NCBI GenBank assembly: GCA_016192345.1
Contig: JACPUH010000080.1
Span: 1 to 56,870 of the forward strand
DNA: 56,870 nucleotides
Source of the DNA: Ignavibacteriales bacterium
GTDB taxonomy: Bacteria > Bacteroidota > Ignavibacteria > UBA10030
Direction: 5' to 3'
The notes beneath the pieces were generated by a model, which saw only the letters and a program-made list of their open reading frames with translations, did not search any database and had not been told where the DNA came from. Made by a program: the position numbers and the translations under genes. Every line of letters begins with the position of its first letter. Positions within the stretch are counted from its first letter, which is position 1. This document shows, in pieces, positions 18,524 to 27,973 of the stretch.

Positions 18524-18736
18524 TCAGGAAGGTTTTTCTTCTTCGTGAATGTCCCGGAAACTTGCGTCCTTGACATCACCTAAGTCGATCGGAGGAGGGG
18601 CGGTGGGTGGATGGGCGTCCTGCGAAATCCCCTGGTTACTGGAATTGACAAATGCCCGGAGAAATCGCTGGAGAGATTTGAAGATGAAATAAACGATTGC
18701 GCCAAAAATGAGAAAACGGAGAAGCCGGAGCAACAC
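18524..18736 (-). CDS. Small single-pass membrane protein, function unknown
   Basis: 70 aa. One N-terminal membrane segment (about 4-20, RLLRFLIFGAIVYFIFKSL) is followed by a basic stretch and a Pro/Asp/Glu-rich tail ending DIHEEEKPS. I do not recognise a specific family. It starts 4 nt after the nucleoside kinase gene and keeps the strand, so it is probably translated. The tail would be cytoplasmic or periplasmic depending on topology; the positive charges after the helix favour an inside tail. Confidence 0.65.
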   Translation of the reverse strand: MLLRLLRFLIFGAIVYFIFKSLQRFLRAFVNSSNQGISQDAHPPTAPPPIDLGDVKDASFRDIHEEEKPS

Positions 18737-18740
18737 GACC

Positions 18741-19406
18741 TTACCTCCTCACCGGATTATAGTATTCGACCGGAGCCCGGTTGGGGCGAAGGATCTGCTG
18801 GAGGAGATCCTCAAAGTCCTCTTCGTTGTGGACAAAGTCGAGCTCCGTCGACTTCACGATCAGGAGCGGCGTTGCCTTGTAGCGAAAGAAAAAATAATTA
18901 TACGCCTCGTTCAGGTCCTTGATGTATTCCTCGGACATGTTCTCCTCCATCTTCCTCCCCCGGGCCCTGATGTTTGCCATCAGCCGGTCCACGCTCGATT
19001 GGAGGTACACCACCAGGTCGGGTGTCGGGATCGTTTTCTCGATCGCCCCCAGAAGCGTTTCGTAGAGCTTCAGTTCCTCATCCTCCAGAGTCAGGTAGGC
19101 GAAGATCTTATCCTTTTCAAAGATATAATCCGTGATCACAAAATTATGGAACAGGTCGGCCTGGAACAGCTCCTGCTGCTGTTTATAACGGCTCAGGAGG
19201 AAGAACATCTGCGTCTGAAACGCGTAATGCTCCGCGTCCTCATAGAACTTCGGAAGGAAGGGGTTCTCTTCGAACCGTTCCAGGACAAGACGTGCACTGA
19301 GACGCTCCGAGATCATGCGGGCGAGGGTCGTTTTCCCCACTCCAATCACCCCTTCAATAGCGATATGCCGGATTTCACGTGGAGGAGCTTGCAATCGGGA
19401 CTCCAT
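18741..19406 (-). CDS. Deoxynucleoside kinase
   Basis: 221 aa, dNK/thymidine-kinase-2-like family. The P-loop is EGVIGVGKTT (residues about 18-27). The ERFEENPFLPKFY stretch corresponds to the conserved E.N.F...FY motif, ITDYIFEKDKIFA supplies the DRS-like region, and the LID is RGRKMEENM. It phosphorylates deoxynucleosides (often dA/dG in bacteria) for salvage. It directly follows folK (stop and start adjacent) in a folB-folK-dNK unit. Confidence 0.9.
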   Translation of the reverse strand: MESRLQAPPREIRHIAIEGVIGVGKTTLARMISERLSARLVLERFEENPFLPKFYEDAEHYAFQTQMFFLLSRYKQQQELFQADLFHNFVITDYIFEKDKIFAYLTLEDEELKLYETLLGAIEKTIPTPDLVVYLQSSVDRLMANIRARGRKMEENMSEEYIKDLNEAYNYFFFRYKATPLLIVKSTELDFVHNEEDFEDLLQQILRPNRAPVEYYNPVRR

Positions 19407-19910
19407 TCATTCAGGATCGATGGAAAACTGGGTTTTGGCAACTGCACTCTGATCCTGGCATGACTGCAATAAGTCGGCCATGGATCTGTGTAACACCGGA
19501 TCAAGAAAATCAGGGGCAAGCTCGTGGAGCCCGAGGAGCACAAACCGCCGGTTCACCCGTTCAGGATGAGGAACAACAAGGTCCTCGCTGACATAGACCT
19601 CCCGTCCGTAGTAGAGAAGATCGAGGTCGATCTCCCTGGGTCCCCATCGCTCCGTTTTCGTCCTGCCCAGGAGGGTTTCAATCGTGCGACATTCCCGCTG
19701 CAATGCGGTGACACTTAACTCCGAGCTTAACTCGACCACCGCATTGAGAAAGTAGGCCTGGTCTTTTTTCCCCACCGGCTCCGTCTCGTACACCGACGAC
19801 GAATGAACGAGTGCCGTGTTTTTGAGACGCCGCAGTTCCCGCAAGGCAGACCGAAGAAATGCGAGACGGTCCCCCCTGTTGGAGCCGAGACCCACAAAGA
19901 TAGGATTCAC
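19407..19910 (-). CDS. folK: 2-amino-4-hydroxy-6-hydroxymethyldihydropteridine pyrophosphokinase
   Basis: 167 aa. FVGLGSNRGDR at the N-terminus, SSVYETEPVGKKDQAYFLNAVVEL in the middle, the metal-binding ERWGPREIDLDLLYYG, and VPHPERVNRRFVLLGLHELAP are all standard HPPK motifs. It transfers pyrophosphate from ATP to 6-hydroxymethyl-dihydropterin in folate synthesis. It overlaps folB by 4 nt (ATGA). Confidence 0.96.
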   Translation of the reverse strand: MNPIFVGLGSNRGDRLAFLRSALRELRRLKNTALVHSSSVYETEPVGKKDQAYFLNAVVELSSELSVTALQRECRTIETLLGRTKTERWGPREIDLDLLYYGREVYVSEDLVVPHPERVNRRFVLLGLHELAPDFLDPVLHRSMADLLQSCQDQSAVAKTQFSIDPE

Positions 19911-20296
19911 CGTTTTCTCGCCCGCCTGATCTCCACTTCGACATAATCGATGACCCCCCGGACGGGGGCGCCCGGCTTCCTGACGCGCACAACCACTTCA
20001 TGCAACGGCTTGAATTTCTTCAGCAGCCCCTCGGCGATGGTATTCGCGAGCGCTTCGATGAGAAAATACTTTTTCCCAAGAACGAGGGTCTTGATCGAAT
20101 CATACACCCGCTCGTAGTCGACGGTCTGCCGAAGGCTGTCACTCTTCGCCGCTTTGGAGACGTTACAGGAGAGATCGACATCCACCTCGAACTTGCCGCC
20201 AAGCGACTGTTCATCGGAAAGGACCCCGTGGTAAGCGTAGAAGACCGCGTTGCGAAGTCGGATGACATCAAGGGAGGGACGTGGACGTTTCGGCAC
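19907..20296 (-). CDS. folB: Dihydroneopterin aldolase
   Basis: 129 aa, matching the family (about 120). DVIRLRNAVFYAYHGVLSDEQSLGGKFEVDVDL contains the substrate-binding Tyr/His/Gly region, and the catalytic Lys lies in the C-terminal VVVRVRKPGAP. The frame is open further upstream to a TTG at 20359, but that codon falls between the -35 and -10 of the promoter at 20338-20366. The GTG at 20294-20296 is the only in-frame start downstream of the expected transcript start, so I use it. There is no strong Shine-Dalgarno. Confidence 0.88.
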   Translation of the reverse strand: MPKRPRPSLDVIRLRNAVFYAYHGVLSDEQSLGGKFEVDVDLSCNVSKAAKSDSLRQTVDYERVYDSIKTLVLGKKYFLIEALANTIAEGLLKKFKPLHEVVVRVRKPGAPVRGVIDYVEVEIRRARKR

Positions 20297-20337
20297 GAAG
20301 AGCGACGATCGAAAGTGAGAAAAAGAATAACGGGGAA

Positions 20338-20366
20338 AATATAGAGAACCAATCAGCAAAAGGCAA
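20338..20366 (-). promoter_or_regulatory. folB-folK-dNK promoter
   Basis: Minus strand TTGCCT (20361-20366), a 17-bp spacer, and TATATT (20338-20343). It gives a leader of about 35 nt to the GTG of folB and identical hexamers to the proximal tRNA-Gly promoter. Confidence 0.65.
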
Positions 20367-20396
20367 CCGGCAAGTCACGCGGTTCTCACACGCGGA

Positions 20397-20427
20397 GACC
20401 CGACAGGTTTCAAAAACCTGTCGGGTC
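20397..20427. repeat. Perfect palindrome downstream of glnS
   Basis: A 14-bp perfect inverted repeat, GACCCGACAGGTTT with its complement, around a 3-nt loop CAA. It starts 16 nt after the glnS stop. There is no T-run, so it is not a classical terminator. Sequences of this kind (CCTGTCGGGT palindromes) resemble dispersed palindromic repeats in related environmental genomes, from memory only. Confidence 0.7.
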
Positions 20428-20442
20428 TTGGCGGAACTTTTG

Positions 20443-22155
<1,713 letters not shown>

Positions 22156-22238
22156 AACCGAGTTTTCATTGAACAACGTTATCGCTATGAGTGGCAAGAC
22201 CATCTGAACACTGTCAAGGGAACCGTCTACCCATCCTG

Positions 22239-23702
22239 CTATTTCAGTTTTTCGATCGCCATCGCGATTCTCCTGATCGTCTCTTCCCTGCCGAGAAGAA
22301 AGAGAATATCGTACAAGCCGGGTCCCGCGCCCATGCCCGACACTGCCAGGCGGACTGCATGAATTAACTGGCCATTCCCGACCTGCGAAGCCTCTGCCGT
22401 GCGATGAAGAGCAGCCTCGTACTCTTCCTTCCCCGGATTCTCCAATCGAGAGAACTCCCCGATCAGGCGGCTCAACAACTCCGATGTCTCCGGTTTCCAT
22501 CGCTTCTTCACCACAGTCGGGTCGTACCCCCGGGGGGGCCTGAAGAAATAGGGGCTATTCTCGACAAACTCTCTGACAAAGGAGACACGGTCCCGCATGG
22601 CGCTTATCACTTTCAAGAGGTACGCGTCATCAAGATGGGTCGAGGAAAACTCCGATGTCGAAAGATAGTCCCTGAGCATGGAGAGAACTTCCTTGTCAGA
22701 CTTTCGCCGAAGATGTTCGAAGTTCAACCAGTTCAATTTCTCAACATTAAACACGGCCCCCGACTTTCCAACGCGCTCCAGGGAAAATTCACCGACAAGC
22801 TCGTCGAGAGAAAGGATCTCCCGTTCATCCCCCGGATTCCACCCCAGAAGTGCGACGAAGTTGACCAGCGCCTCCCGGAGATATCCCTTCGCCCGGTACT
22901 CTTCAACGGCAACGTCCCCTTGCCGTTTGCTCAATTTGCTTTTATCCGGGTTCAGAAGAAGCGGAAGATGAGCGAACACCGGAGGTTCCCAGCCCAATGC
23001 GCGGAATAGGAGAACGTGCTTTGGCGTGCTTGGAAGCCATTCCTCGCCGCGGATAACGTGGCTTATCTTCATCAGGTGGTCATCAACCACAACGGCGAGA
23101 TGGTAGGTGGGAAACCCATCCGATTTCAATAGAACCTGATCATCAAGCACTTCACAACCGATGGTGACAGTTCCCCGGATCACATCATCAAAGGAGACCT
23201 CCCCCTCCAGGGGGACCTTCATGCGAACGACATGGCTCTCCCCTTTTGCGAGCAAGCTCTCGACCTGCGCCTTGGGAAGGTTACGGCAATGACGGTCGTA
23301 CGATGTCGGAAGCTTGGCCGTCATTTGTCTCTTGCGTATTTCCTCCAAACGTTCGGGCGAACAAAAACAATAGTAGGCTTTCCCCCGCTCGATCAATTGT
23401 TCTGCATGCCGGCGATAAAGATCCAATCGTTCCGACTGGACGTACGGACCGAATGCCCCGGGGCGATCAATCCCCTCATCGTACTGAATGCCGGCCCAAC
23501 CGAGTGTGGAGATCAGGTTTTCAACCGCCCCTTCCACCTTGCGGCTCTGATCCGTATCCTCGATGCGGAGGAGAAACTTACCGTTATGATGTTTGGCAAA
23601 AAGATAGTTGTACAGCGCGGTCCGCAAGCCGCCGACATGGAGATAGCCTGTGGGACTTGGTGCGAACCGAACGCGGACCGGTTGTGATGTTGATGGGGTC
23701 AT
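22239..23702 (-). CDS. gltX: Glutamyl-tRNA synthetase
   Basis: 487 aa class Ib synthetase. The HIGH variant is in [34 protein letters not shown] follows, and the KMSKS variant is in [21 protein letters not shown]. The C-terminal helical anticodon-binding domain is present. It charges tRNA-Glu, and possibly tRNA-Gln if it is non-discriminating, which matters because the neighbouring glnS carries an amber codon. The tRNA-Ser(UGA) terminator lies just upstream. Confidence 0.97.
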   Translation of the reverse strand: MTPSTSQPVRVRFAPSPTGYLHVGGLRTALYNYLFAKHHNGKFLLRIEDTDQSRKVEGAVENLISTLGWAGIQYDEGIDRPGAFGPYVQSERLDLYRRHAEQLIERGKAYYCFCSPERLEEIRKRQMTAKLPTSYDRHCRNLPKAQVESLLAKGESHVVRMKVPLEGEVSFDDVIRGTVTIGCEVLDDQVLLKSDGFPTYHLAVVVDDHLMKISHVIRGEEWLPSTPKHVLLFRALGWEPPVFAHLPLLLNPDKSKLSKRQGDVAVEEYRAKGYLREALVNFVALLGWNPGDEREILSLDELVGEFSLERVGKSGAVFNVEKLNWLNFEHLRRKSDKEVLSMLRDYLSTSEFSSTHLDDAYLLKVISAMRDRVSFVREFVENSPYFFRPPRGYDPTVVKKRWKPETSELLSRLIGEFSRLENPGKEEYEAALHRTAEASQVGNGQLIHAVRLAVSGMGAGPGLYDILFLLGREETIRRIAMAIEKLK

Positions 23703-23716
23703 ACTTCCCGCAAGAT

Positions 23717-23747
23717 ATAAAAAAAGCGTCCCGAAACCGAGACGCTT
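23717..23747 (-). terminator. Terminator after tRNA-Ser(UGA)
   Basis: Minus strand AAGCGTC/GACGCTT stem with a 10-nt loop (23724-23747) and a seven-base T-run. It lies 23 nt downstream of the tRNA and just before gltX. Confidence 0.8.
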
Positions 23748-23769
23748 ACTCCGAATACTGTCGTGTGAG

Positions 23770-23852
23770 CGGAGAGCGAGGGATTCGAACCCCCAAGCCC
23801 TTGCGGGCGCCGGTTTTCAAGACCGGTGCAATAGCCGTTCTGCCAGCTCTCC
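23770..23852 (-). tRNA. tRNA-Ser(UGA)
   Basis: A class II tRNA on the minus strand. Acceptor GGAGAGC/GCTCTCC with discriminator G, anticodon stem CCGGT/ACCGG with loop CTTGAAA giving TGA, a long variable arm (GCCCGCAAGGGC), and T arm GGGGG/CCCTC. All stems pair well. No CCA is encoded. Confidence 0.95.
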
Positions 23853-23912
23853 ATGGGCAAATCGAACCGCCGGAGGCTTTTCAGCGTCGACGTTCGCCGC
23901 ACTTTTGGTTTG

Positions 23913-24013
23913 CGGAGAGGGAGGGATTCCCCGCCCGAACGACCGCGTGAGACTCAGGTTCGTTCGGTCGGGCGGGGAACCCTCGATAGAGGTTACTCCC
24001 TATGCAGGTTTAG
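23913..24013 (-). pseudogene. 3' half of a split tRNA-Ser(GCU), with a T-loop insertion
   Basis: Read on the minus strand it begins inside the anticodon (C35) and runs CTAAACCTG, a variable arm, T-stem GAGGG, TTC, then 47 foreign bases (23930-23976), then GAA, CCCTC, CCTCTCC and discriminator G. The T stem and acceptor strand are perfect once the insert is ignored. Positions 23977-24013 match 24061-24097 of the neighbouring copy with one difference. Its 5' half is at 24204-24238. Confidence 0.75.
23930..23976. repeat. 47-bp palindromic insertion in a tRNA T-loop
   Basis: It has terminal inverted repeats CCCGCCCGA/TCGGGCGGG, with a second complementary patch ACGA/TCGT further in. It is placed exactly inside TTC|GAA of the T-loop. 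It has no coding capacity. It resembles a small palindromic mobile repeat. Confidence 0.6.
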
Positions 24014-24203
24014 TCCCGATTTGACATTCGCCGCAAACACCTCGCGGAGAGGGTGGATTCGAACCCTCGATAGAGGTTACCCCCTATGCAGGTTTAGCAA
24101 ACCTGTGCCTTCAGCCACTCGGCCACCTCTCCTTGTGAAGTGCGGTCGTGCGGCGAAATATGCCAAATCGAGAATCCCGCTTTTATAGTCTTTTGAAGCG
24201 GGA
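24014..24203 (-). repeat. 190-bp segment lodged in the anticodon of a tRNA-Ser gene, carrying another tRNA-Ser copy
   Basis: On the minus strand the segment runs from TCCCGC (next to G34 of the outer gene) to CGGGA (next to C35). Inside it an imperfect inverted repeat of about 22 bp flanks the inner tRNA: CGATTTGGCATATTTCGCCGCA on one side and the complement of TGCGGCGAATGTCAAATCG on the other. A hairpin (24175-24182 with 24196-24203) lies at the 5' end. Removing this segment and the 47-bp T-loop insert would leave an 89-nt regular tRNA-Ser(GCU). Confidence 0.6.
24045..24132 (-). tRNA. tRNA-Ser(GCU), inner copy with imperfect T arm
   Basis: A class II tRNA with acceptor GGAGAGG, D arm GCC/GGC, anticodon stem CAGGT/ACCTG with loop TTGCTAA giving GCT, and a long variable arm. 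The 3' side reads CCACCCTCTCC where the split copy has CCCTCCCTCTCC: it is one base short, and the T stem GAGGG cannot pair with it fully. The copy may therefore be damaged or consensus-corrupted, although it would be the only contiguous Ser(GCU) gene here. Confidence 0.75.
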
Positions 24204-24276
24204 CAAACCTGTGCCTTCAGCCACTCGGCCACCTCTCCTTGTGAAGCGCGGTCGTGCGGCGAAATATGCCAAATCG
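24098..24276. repeat. 73-bp direct repeat (24098-24170 and 24204-24276)
   Basis: The two 73-bp units differ by one base. Each holds the 5' half of tRNA-Ser(GCU) plus 38 bp of upstream flank including TGCGGCGAAATATGCC. They are offset by 106 bp. The second unit is the 5' part of the split outer gene. Confidence 0.9.
24204..24238 (-). pseudogene. 5' half of the split tRNA-Ser(GCU)
   Basis: Acceptor GGAGAGG through the D arm and anticodon stem to GGTTTG, ending exactly at G34 and followed on the minus strand by the hairpin TCCCGCTT..AAGCGGGA. It is identical to the 5' half of the inner copy. Confidence 0.8.
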
Positions 24277-24342
24277 GGTGTCCCCTATCCGGGCATCGGG
24301 GAGCGGCACAAAGATATTGAAAATGGATGGGAGAAGCAATTA

Positions 24343-24380
24343 CAAAAACAGCCCGCGATTTGCATCGCGGGCTGTTTTCA
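24343..24380 (-). terminator. Terminator of the zinc-ribbon protein gene
   Basis: A perfect 12-bp stem ACAGCCCGCGAT/ATCGCGGGCTGT (24348-24375) with loop TTGC, extended by A/T pairs. The minus strand continues TTTTTGTAATTG. It could also act in the plus direction. Confidence 0.85.
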
Positions 24381-24448
24381 AGATGGCCCCTCTGAAACCC
24401 TTGTTCTTGCCGACATGAAGCAAAAACTTTATTTTGACGCCCCGCCGA

Positions 24449-24865
24449 CTACCCCTCCTGGAGCGACTGCTCAACCTTTTGCATCGACATTGGTTTGGAG
24501 GATTTGAAAGGATTCACCATTAGCAGGCGAACGACAATGATCGTCGCCACCAACCCGATGAACAACTCCCCGAGGCGAAGAAAACCTGTTAATGTTTCGC
24601 GCCTGATGTTCCTCCCGCACGAATCACAGAATTGCCCTTCGAAGCGTGTGAGCTCAAAACAGTGCGGGCAGGAACGCTTCCTGCCACTTGCCGTCGCCAC
24701 GACAACCATTGCTGGTGAAAGAGCCACCGTCAGGAACCCGATCACCGGTGTCAGCAGGAGCGAGAAGAAAAATCCGAGCCAGAAGCCGTGCCCCTTATGC
24801 CGATTCCAGAACCCGAGCCCGGCACACAACACACCGTACGCGGCTGCCACATTCGTCACATCCAT
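24449..24865 (-). CDS. Membrane protein with internal zinc ribbon, function unknown
   Basis: 138 aa. Two hydrophobic segments at the N-terminus (about 2-18 and 27-60), then a CPHC..16..CDSC zinc-ribbon signature (CPHCFELTRFEGQFCDSCGR), then a third segment (about 97-115, LGELFIGLVATIIVVRLLM). I recognise no named family. It has its own terminator and lies 80 nt from the EamA gene. The zinc ribbon probably faces the cytoplasm (inference). Confidence 0.75.
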   Translation of the reverse strand: MDVTNVAAAYGVLCAGLGFWNRHKGHGFWLGFFFSLLLTPVIGFLTVALSPAMVVVATASGRKRSCPHCFELTRFEGQFCDSCGRNIRRETLTGFLRLGELFIGLVATIIVVRLLMVNPFKSSKPMSMQKVEQSLQEG

Positions 24866-24944
24866 ACATCCCCCTGGTTAAGAATGGTTGTTTGAAACCA
24901 GAACCGCATCGCGGTCCGAACCCCAACCAAATATGCAAACCTCC

Positions 24945-25814
24945 TTAACCAAGTTGTGTGATGACGACCCCAATGAGCGTAAGTATGCCCCCCGTCACAA
25001 AACTCCCGGTGATGGTGTAATCGAGGAATAGGAGGGAAAGAAGTGTGGCAAAAATCGGCTGCCCGTTGGCAAAAACGGCAACTTTGGCCGTTTCAATCCG
25101 GCTTAAGGCATAATACCAGAGCAAATAACCGGCAATGGACGTTCCAAGACTGAGATAGAGGATCCCGGACCATTGGCCGACCGTAAGGTGCGAGAAAGGA
25201 AAGTCCACGGCAAGGATTGCACCAAAGGGGAAGAAAGAGACTGTCCCGAAGAGCATCATCACGGCGGTCGTATGGAGTGCTCCATACTTGAGGATCATCT
25301 TCTTTCCAAGGATGGTAAAAAGAGCCCAGGCGAGAACGGCAATAAGCACCAAGACATTGCCGAACGTGTACTGGGAGGAGAAATCCACTCCCCGCTCGAA
25401 CACGACAATAGTGATGCCGAAAAACGCAAGGGCAATCCCGAAGCTTTTTTTGAGGGTGATGTGCTCCTTCAGCATGAAATGGGACAGGACCAGCACGAAC
25501 GAGGGCGTGGAGGCATAAAGAAGCGCCCCGTTCGCGGCCGTGGTAAACTGCATTCCGTAAAGATAGAAATACTGATTGAGCGGAATGCCGAGAACCCCGA
25601 GGAGGAGAAATGGTCCAAAATCTTCTCGGTCGATTCCCAGCGTCCTGCCTTTCAAAGTGAAGATCGCCATCATCCCGACGGCGGAAATAACCGATCGCAT
25701 CAGAAGCACCGCGGCGGGGTCCACCTCTGTGACCAGGGCCTTGGCGACAATATGAGTCCCGCCGGCGATCATGAGCTGAATGCTCATGAGAATATAAATA
25801 TTGATTCGTCGCAT
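24945..25814 (-). CDS. EamA/DMT family transporter
   Basis: 289 aa with ten predicted helices in two EamA repeats (about 5-140 and 150-285), ending LTLIGVVITQL. It resembles RhaT/YdcZ-type drug/metabolite exporters; the substrate is unknown. The ATG at 25814 starts MRRINIYILMSIQLMIAGGTH, a typical DMT first helix. An upstream in-frame start (25994) would add 60 polar residues and overlap the divergent MFS promoter, so it is rejected. A weak TTGGTT-17-TACATT lies so close that the mRNA could be nearly leaderless. Confidence 0.88.
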   Translation of the reverse strand: MRRINIYILMSIQLMIAGGTHIVAKALVTEVDPAAVLLMRSVISAVGMMAIFTLKGRTLGIDREDFGPFLLLGVLGIPLNQYFYLYGMQFTTAANGALLYASTPSFVLVLSHFMLKEHITLKKSFGIALAFFGITIVVFERGVDFSSQYTFGNVLVLIAVLAWALFTILGKKMILKYGALHTTAVMMLFGTVSFFPFGAILAVDFPFSHLTVGQWSGILYLSLGTSIAGYLLWYYALSRIETAKVAVFANGQPIFATLLSLLFLDYTITGSFVTGGILTLIGVVITQLG

Positions 25815-25908
25815 GGATGAGGGATGAATGTACGTTGTGGACGGTTGAAAACCAACGGCCTTAAGAGAAATTAATCGCAGGGCGCCCATCCACGATGGCA
25901 ACCCTCCA

Positions 25909-25937
25909 TTGGTTTTCCGAACAGCATTCCGTATATT
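25909..25937 (+). promoter_or_regulatory. Promoter of the MFS-TauE unit
   Basis: TTGGTT (25909-25914), a 17-bp spacer, and TATATT (25932-25937). It predicts a transcript start near 25944, downstream of the ATG at 25895 and upstream of that at 25979, which decides the MFS start. Confidence 0.6.
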
Positions 25938-25978
25938 CTTCACCAGTTCATCGCGACGCTCACTTCCCATCCTCCAAC

Positions 25979-27238
25979 ATGATCGTGCAAGCAATCGAAC
26001 CCTGGCGCCGGAATCTGTACATCATCTGGGGGGCCCAGTTTATTGCGATGATGGGGATGAGCCTTGTCGTTCCCTTCCTTCCCTTCTACATACGGTCGCT
26101 CGGTGTCACGAATCCATCCACCGTCGCGCAGTGGAGCGGACTGGTGTTCGCAGGGCCGTTCCTTCCCGCATTTTTTTTGACGCCGGTCTGGGGATTCCTT
26201 GGAGATCGGTACGGTCGCAAACTGATGACCGTCCGCGCGATCTTCGGGCTGGCCATCTCCCAGGTCCTCATCGGACTGGCGCCCAACGTGGAAATGCTCC
26301 TTTTCTTTCGGATGATCCAGGGAGCCATCAGCGGCTTTCTCGCTGCAGCGCTTGCCCTGGTTTCCGTGAACACCCCCCGGGAACAATCCGGTTATGCGAT
26401 CGGGCTTCTTCAAACGGCCACGTCGGCGGGAAACGTCATCGGACCACTTGTCGGCGGATCACTGGCTGATGCGTTCGGCTATCGTCCCATCTTCTTCATC
26501 GTCGGCGGACTCTGCTCAATCACAGGCCTGATCGTGATACGGTACGTCACCGAGAAGAAAGAACAGGCGCTCAAGCCTGCATCGAAACACTCGCTCCTGA
26601 GCAACTACTCCTACGCCCTCGGGTCGAAACCTCTCCGGATCGCGCTTTTCATCATCCTGATTTCACAAATGTCCGTGTTCCTTGTGCAACCGATCTTCGC
26701 CTTGTTTGTTGACTCCCTCGTCCATACCGAAGCCTATGTCGCAACGGTCGCAGGGGCCATTTTTTCGATCGCAGGGGTGTTCACCGTCCTTTCCGCCCCA
26801 TGGTGGGGAAAACGGAACGACGCTAAAAGCTATCGCAAGAACCTCTCTATGGCATTTGCCGGGGCTGCGGTTGCATATGGGCTCCACGCCTTTGTGACGC
26901 ATGCCTCCCAACTGATTGTCCTGCGAGCCATATTGGGATTCTGCCTGGGGGGAATGCTCCCGGCCCTCTATTCCTATGTGAATAAGAATACATCGCTTGA
27001 CCGCCGCGGCGGGATTATGGGGATCGGGACAAGCTTCAACGTCCTTGCGAACCTGATCGGAGCGCCCCTAGGAGGGATGGTTGGAGGCTTGTACGGGGTA
27101 CGATCGGTCTTTATCGTTGCGGGGGGAATTCTCCTTGCGGCCACCCTTCTCGTCCGAAATTATTTTATCGACATGAAGGAAACCGAGACCTCCGGCTTCG
27201 TCACGGTCACAAACGCTGCTGAGGGACCACCGTCATGA
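25979..27238 (+). CDS. MFS efflux transporter
   Basis: 419 aa, 12 predicted helices. MFS motif A GFLGDRYGRKLMTVRAIFG lies between helices 2 and 3 and GLLQTATSAGNVIGPLVGGSLADAFG carries the antiporter motif C, so it is probably a proton-driven drug exporter of the DHA1 type. The substrate is unknown. The start at 25979 (MIVQAIEPWRRNLY) fits the family and the promoter position; the 28 residues before it in the open frame do not look like MFS sequence. Its stop overlaps the next gene by 4 nt. Confidence 0.9.
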   Translation: MIVQAIEPWRRNLYIIWGAQFIAMMGMSLVVPFLPFYIRSLGVTNPSTVAQWSGLVFAGPFLPAFFLTPVWGFLGDRYGRKLMTVRAIFGLAISQVLIGLAPNVEMLLFFRMIQGAISGFLAAALALVSVNTPREQSGYAIGLLQTATSAGNVIGPLVGGSLADAFGYRPIFFIVGGLCSITGLIVIRYVTEKKEQALKPASKHSLLSNYSYALGSKPLRIALFIILISQMSVFLVQPIFALFVDSLVHTEAYVATVAGAIFSIAGVFTVLSAPWWGKRNDAKSYRKNLSMAFAGAAVAYGLHAFVTHASQLIVLRAILGFCLGGMLPALYSYVNKNTSLDRRGGIMGIGTSFNVLANLIGAPLGGMVGGLYGVRSVFIVAGGILLAATLLVRNYFIDMKETETSGFVTVTNAAEGPPS

Positions 27239-27966
27239 CCTCCGTGGATTTTTTCATCACCCTTATCGTGACATTCCTGATCAGCACGGCCACGCTGCTG
27301 ACCGGTTTCGGCATCGGCACAGTGTTGACACCCACGTTCACCCTTTTCTATGACGTTAAGACCGCGGTCTTCCTTGTCTCCATCGTCCATCTCGCCAACA
27401 ATCTTCTGAAGTTCGGCCTCTTCGCGAAGCACGTGGACAAGAAGATCCTCTGGCGCTTCGGGGCCGTCAGCATCCTTGGCGCAGTGACAGGTTCCCTTCT
27501 TCAGGGGATTCTAGCCGGACCGGCGGTACGCATCGCGCTTGCCCTGTTCCTGATCATCAGCGGCGCCGGAGAGTTCCTCCCGAAGAAGTTTTCCCTTCGA
27601 ATACCACGCCGCACGGATATTCTTGGAGGATTTTTCTCCGGGTTCATGGGAGGAATGATCGGGAACCAGGGGGCAATCCGGAGCGCGTACTTATTGAACT
27701 ACAACCTGGGCAAGGAGTCCTTTATCGCGACCGCCACCGTTATTGCGATCGTCATTGACTTGAGCCGGATTCCGGTTTACCTTCTTGAACACTCGGGACA
27801 GTTTGAGCAGATGGGTGAACAGCTCCTTCTTCTCATCGGGATCGCGTTCGCGGGGACCTTGCTCGGCAAGCAGCTCCTGCGGTCGATCTCTCTTGAAAAA
27901 TTTCGGGCAATCGTCTCGGTATTTATCATGCTCTTCGGCATCTATCTTTTGATCACACCATTCTGA
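27235..27966 (+). CDS. TauE/SafE family sulfite/organosulfur exporter
   Basis: 243 aa, about eight helices. The two family repeats are visible as LTGFGIGTVLTPTFTLFYDVKTAVFLVSIVHLANN and GGFFSGFMGGMIGNQGAIRSAYLLN. Members export sulfite, sulfoacetate or similar anions; the substrate here is unknown. Overlap ATGA with the MFS gene implies co-translation. polA begins 7 nt after its stop. Confidence 0.88.
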   Translation: MTSVDFFITLIVTFLISTATLLTGFGIGTVLTPTFTLFYDVKTAVFLVSIVHLANNLLKFGLFAKHVDKKILWRFGAVSILGAVTGSLLQGILAGPAVRIALALFLIISGAGEFLPKKFSLRIPRRTDILGGFFSGFMGGMIGNQGAIRSAYLLNYNLGKESFIATATVIAIVIDLSRIPVYLLEHSGQFEQMGEQLLLLIGIAFAGTLLGKQLLRSISLEKFRAIVSVFIMLFGIYLLITPF

Positions 27967-27973
27967 CTCCACT

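Noticed and set aside
23699..23902. 67-aa frame over tRNA-Ser(UGA)
   Set aside because: Contains translated tRNA sequence (SWQNGYCTGLENRRPQGLG) and no gene features.
25815..25994. 60-aa extension of the EamA gene
   Set aside because: Overlaps the divergent MFS promoter and adds polar sequence not found in the family.
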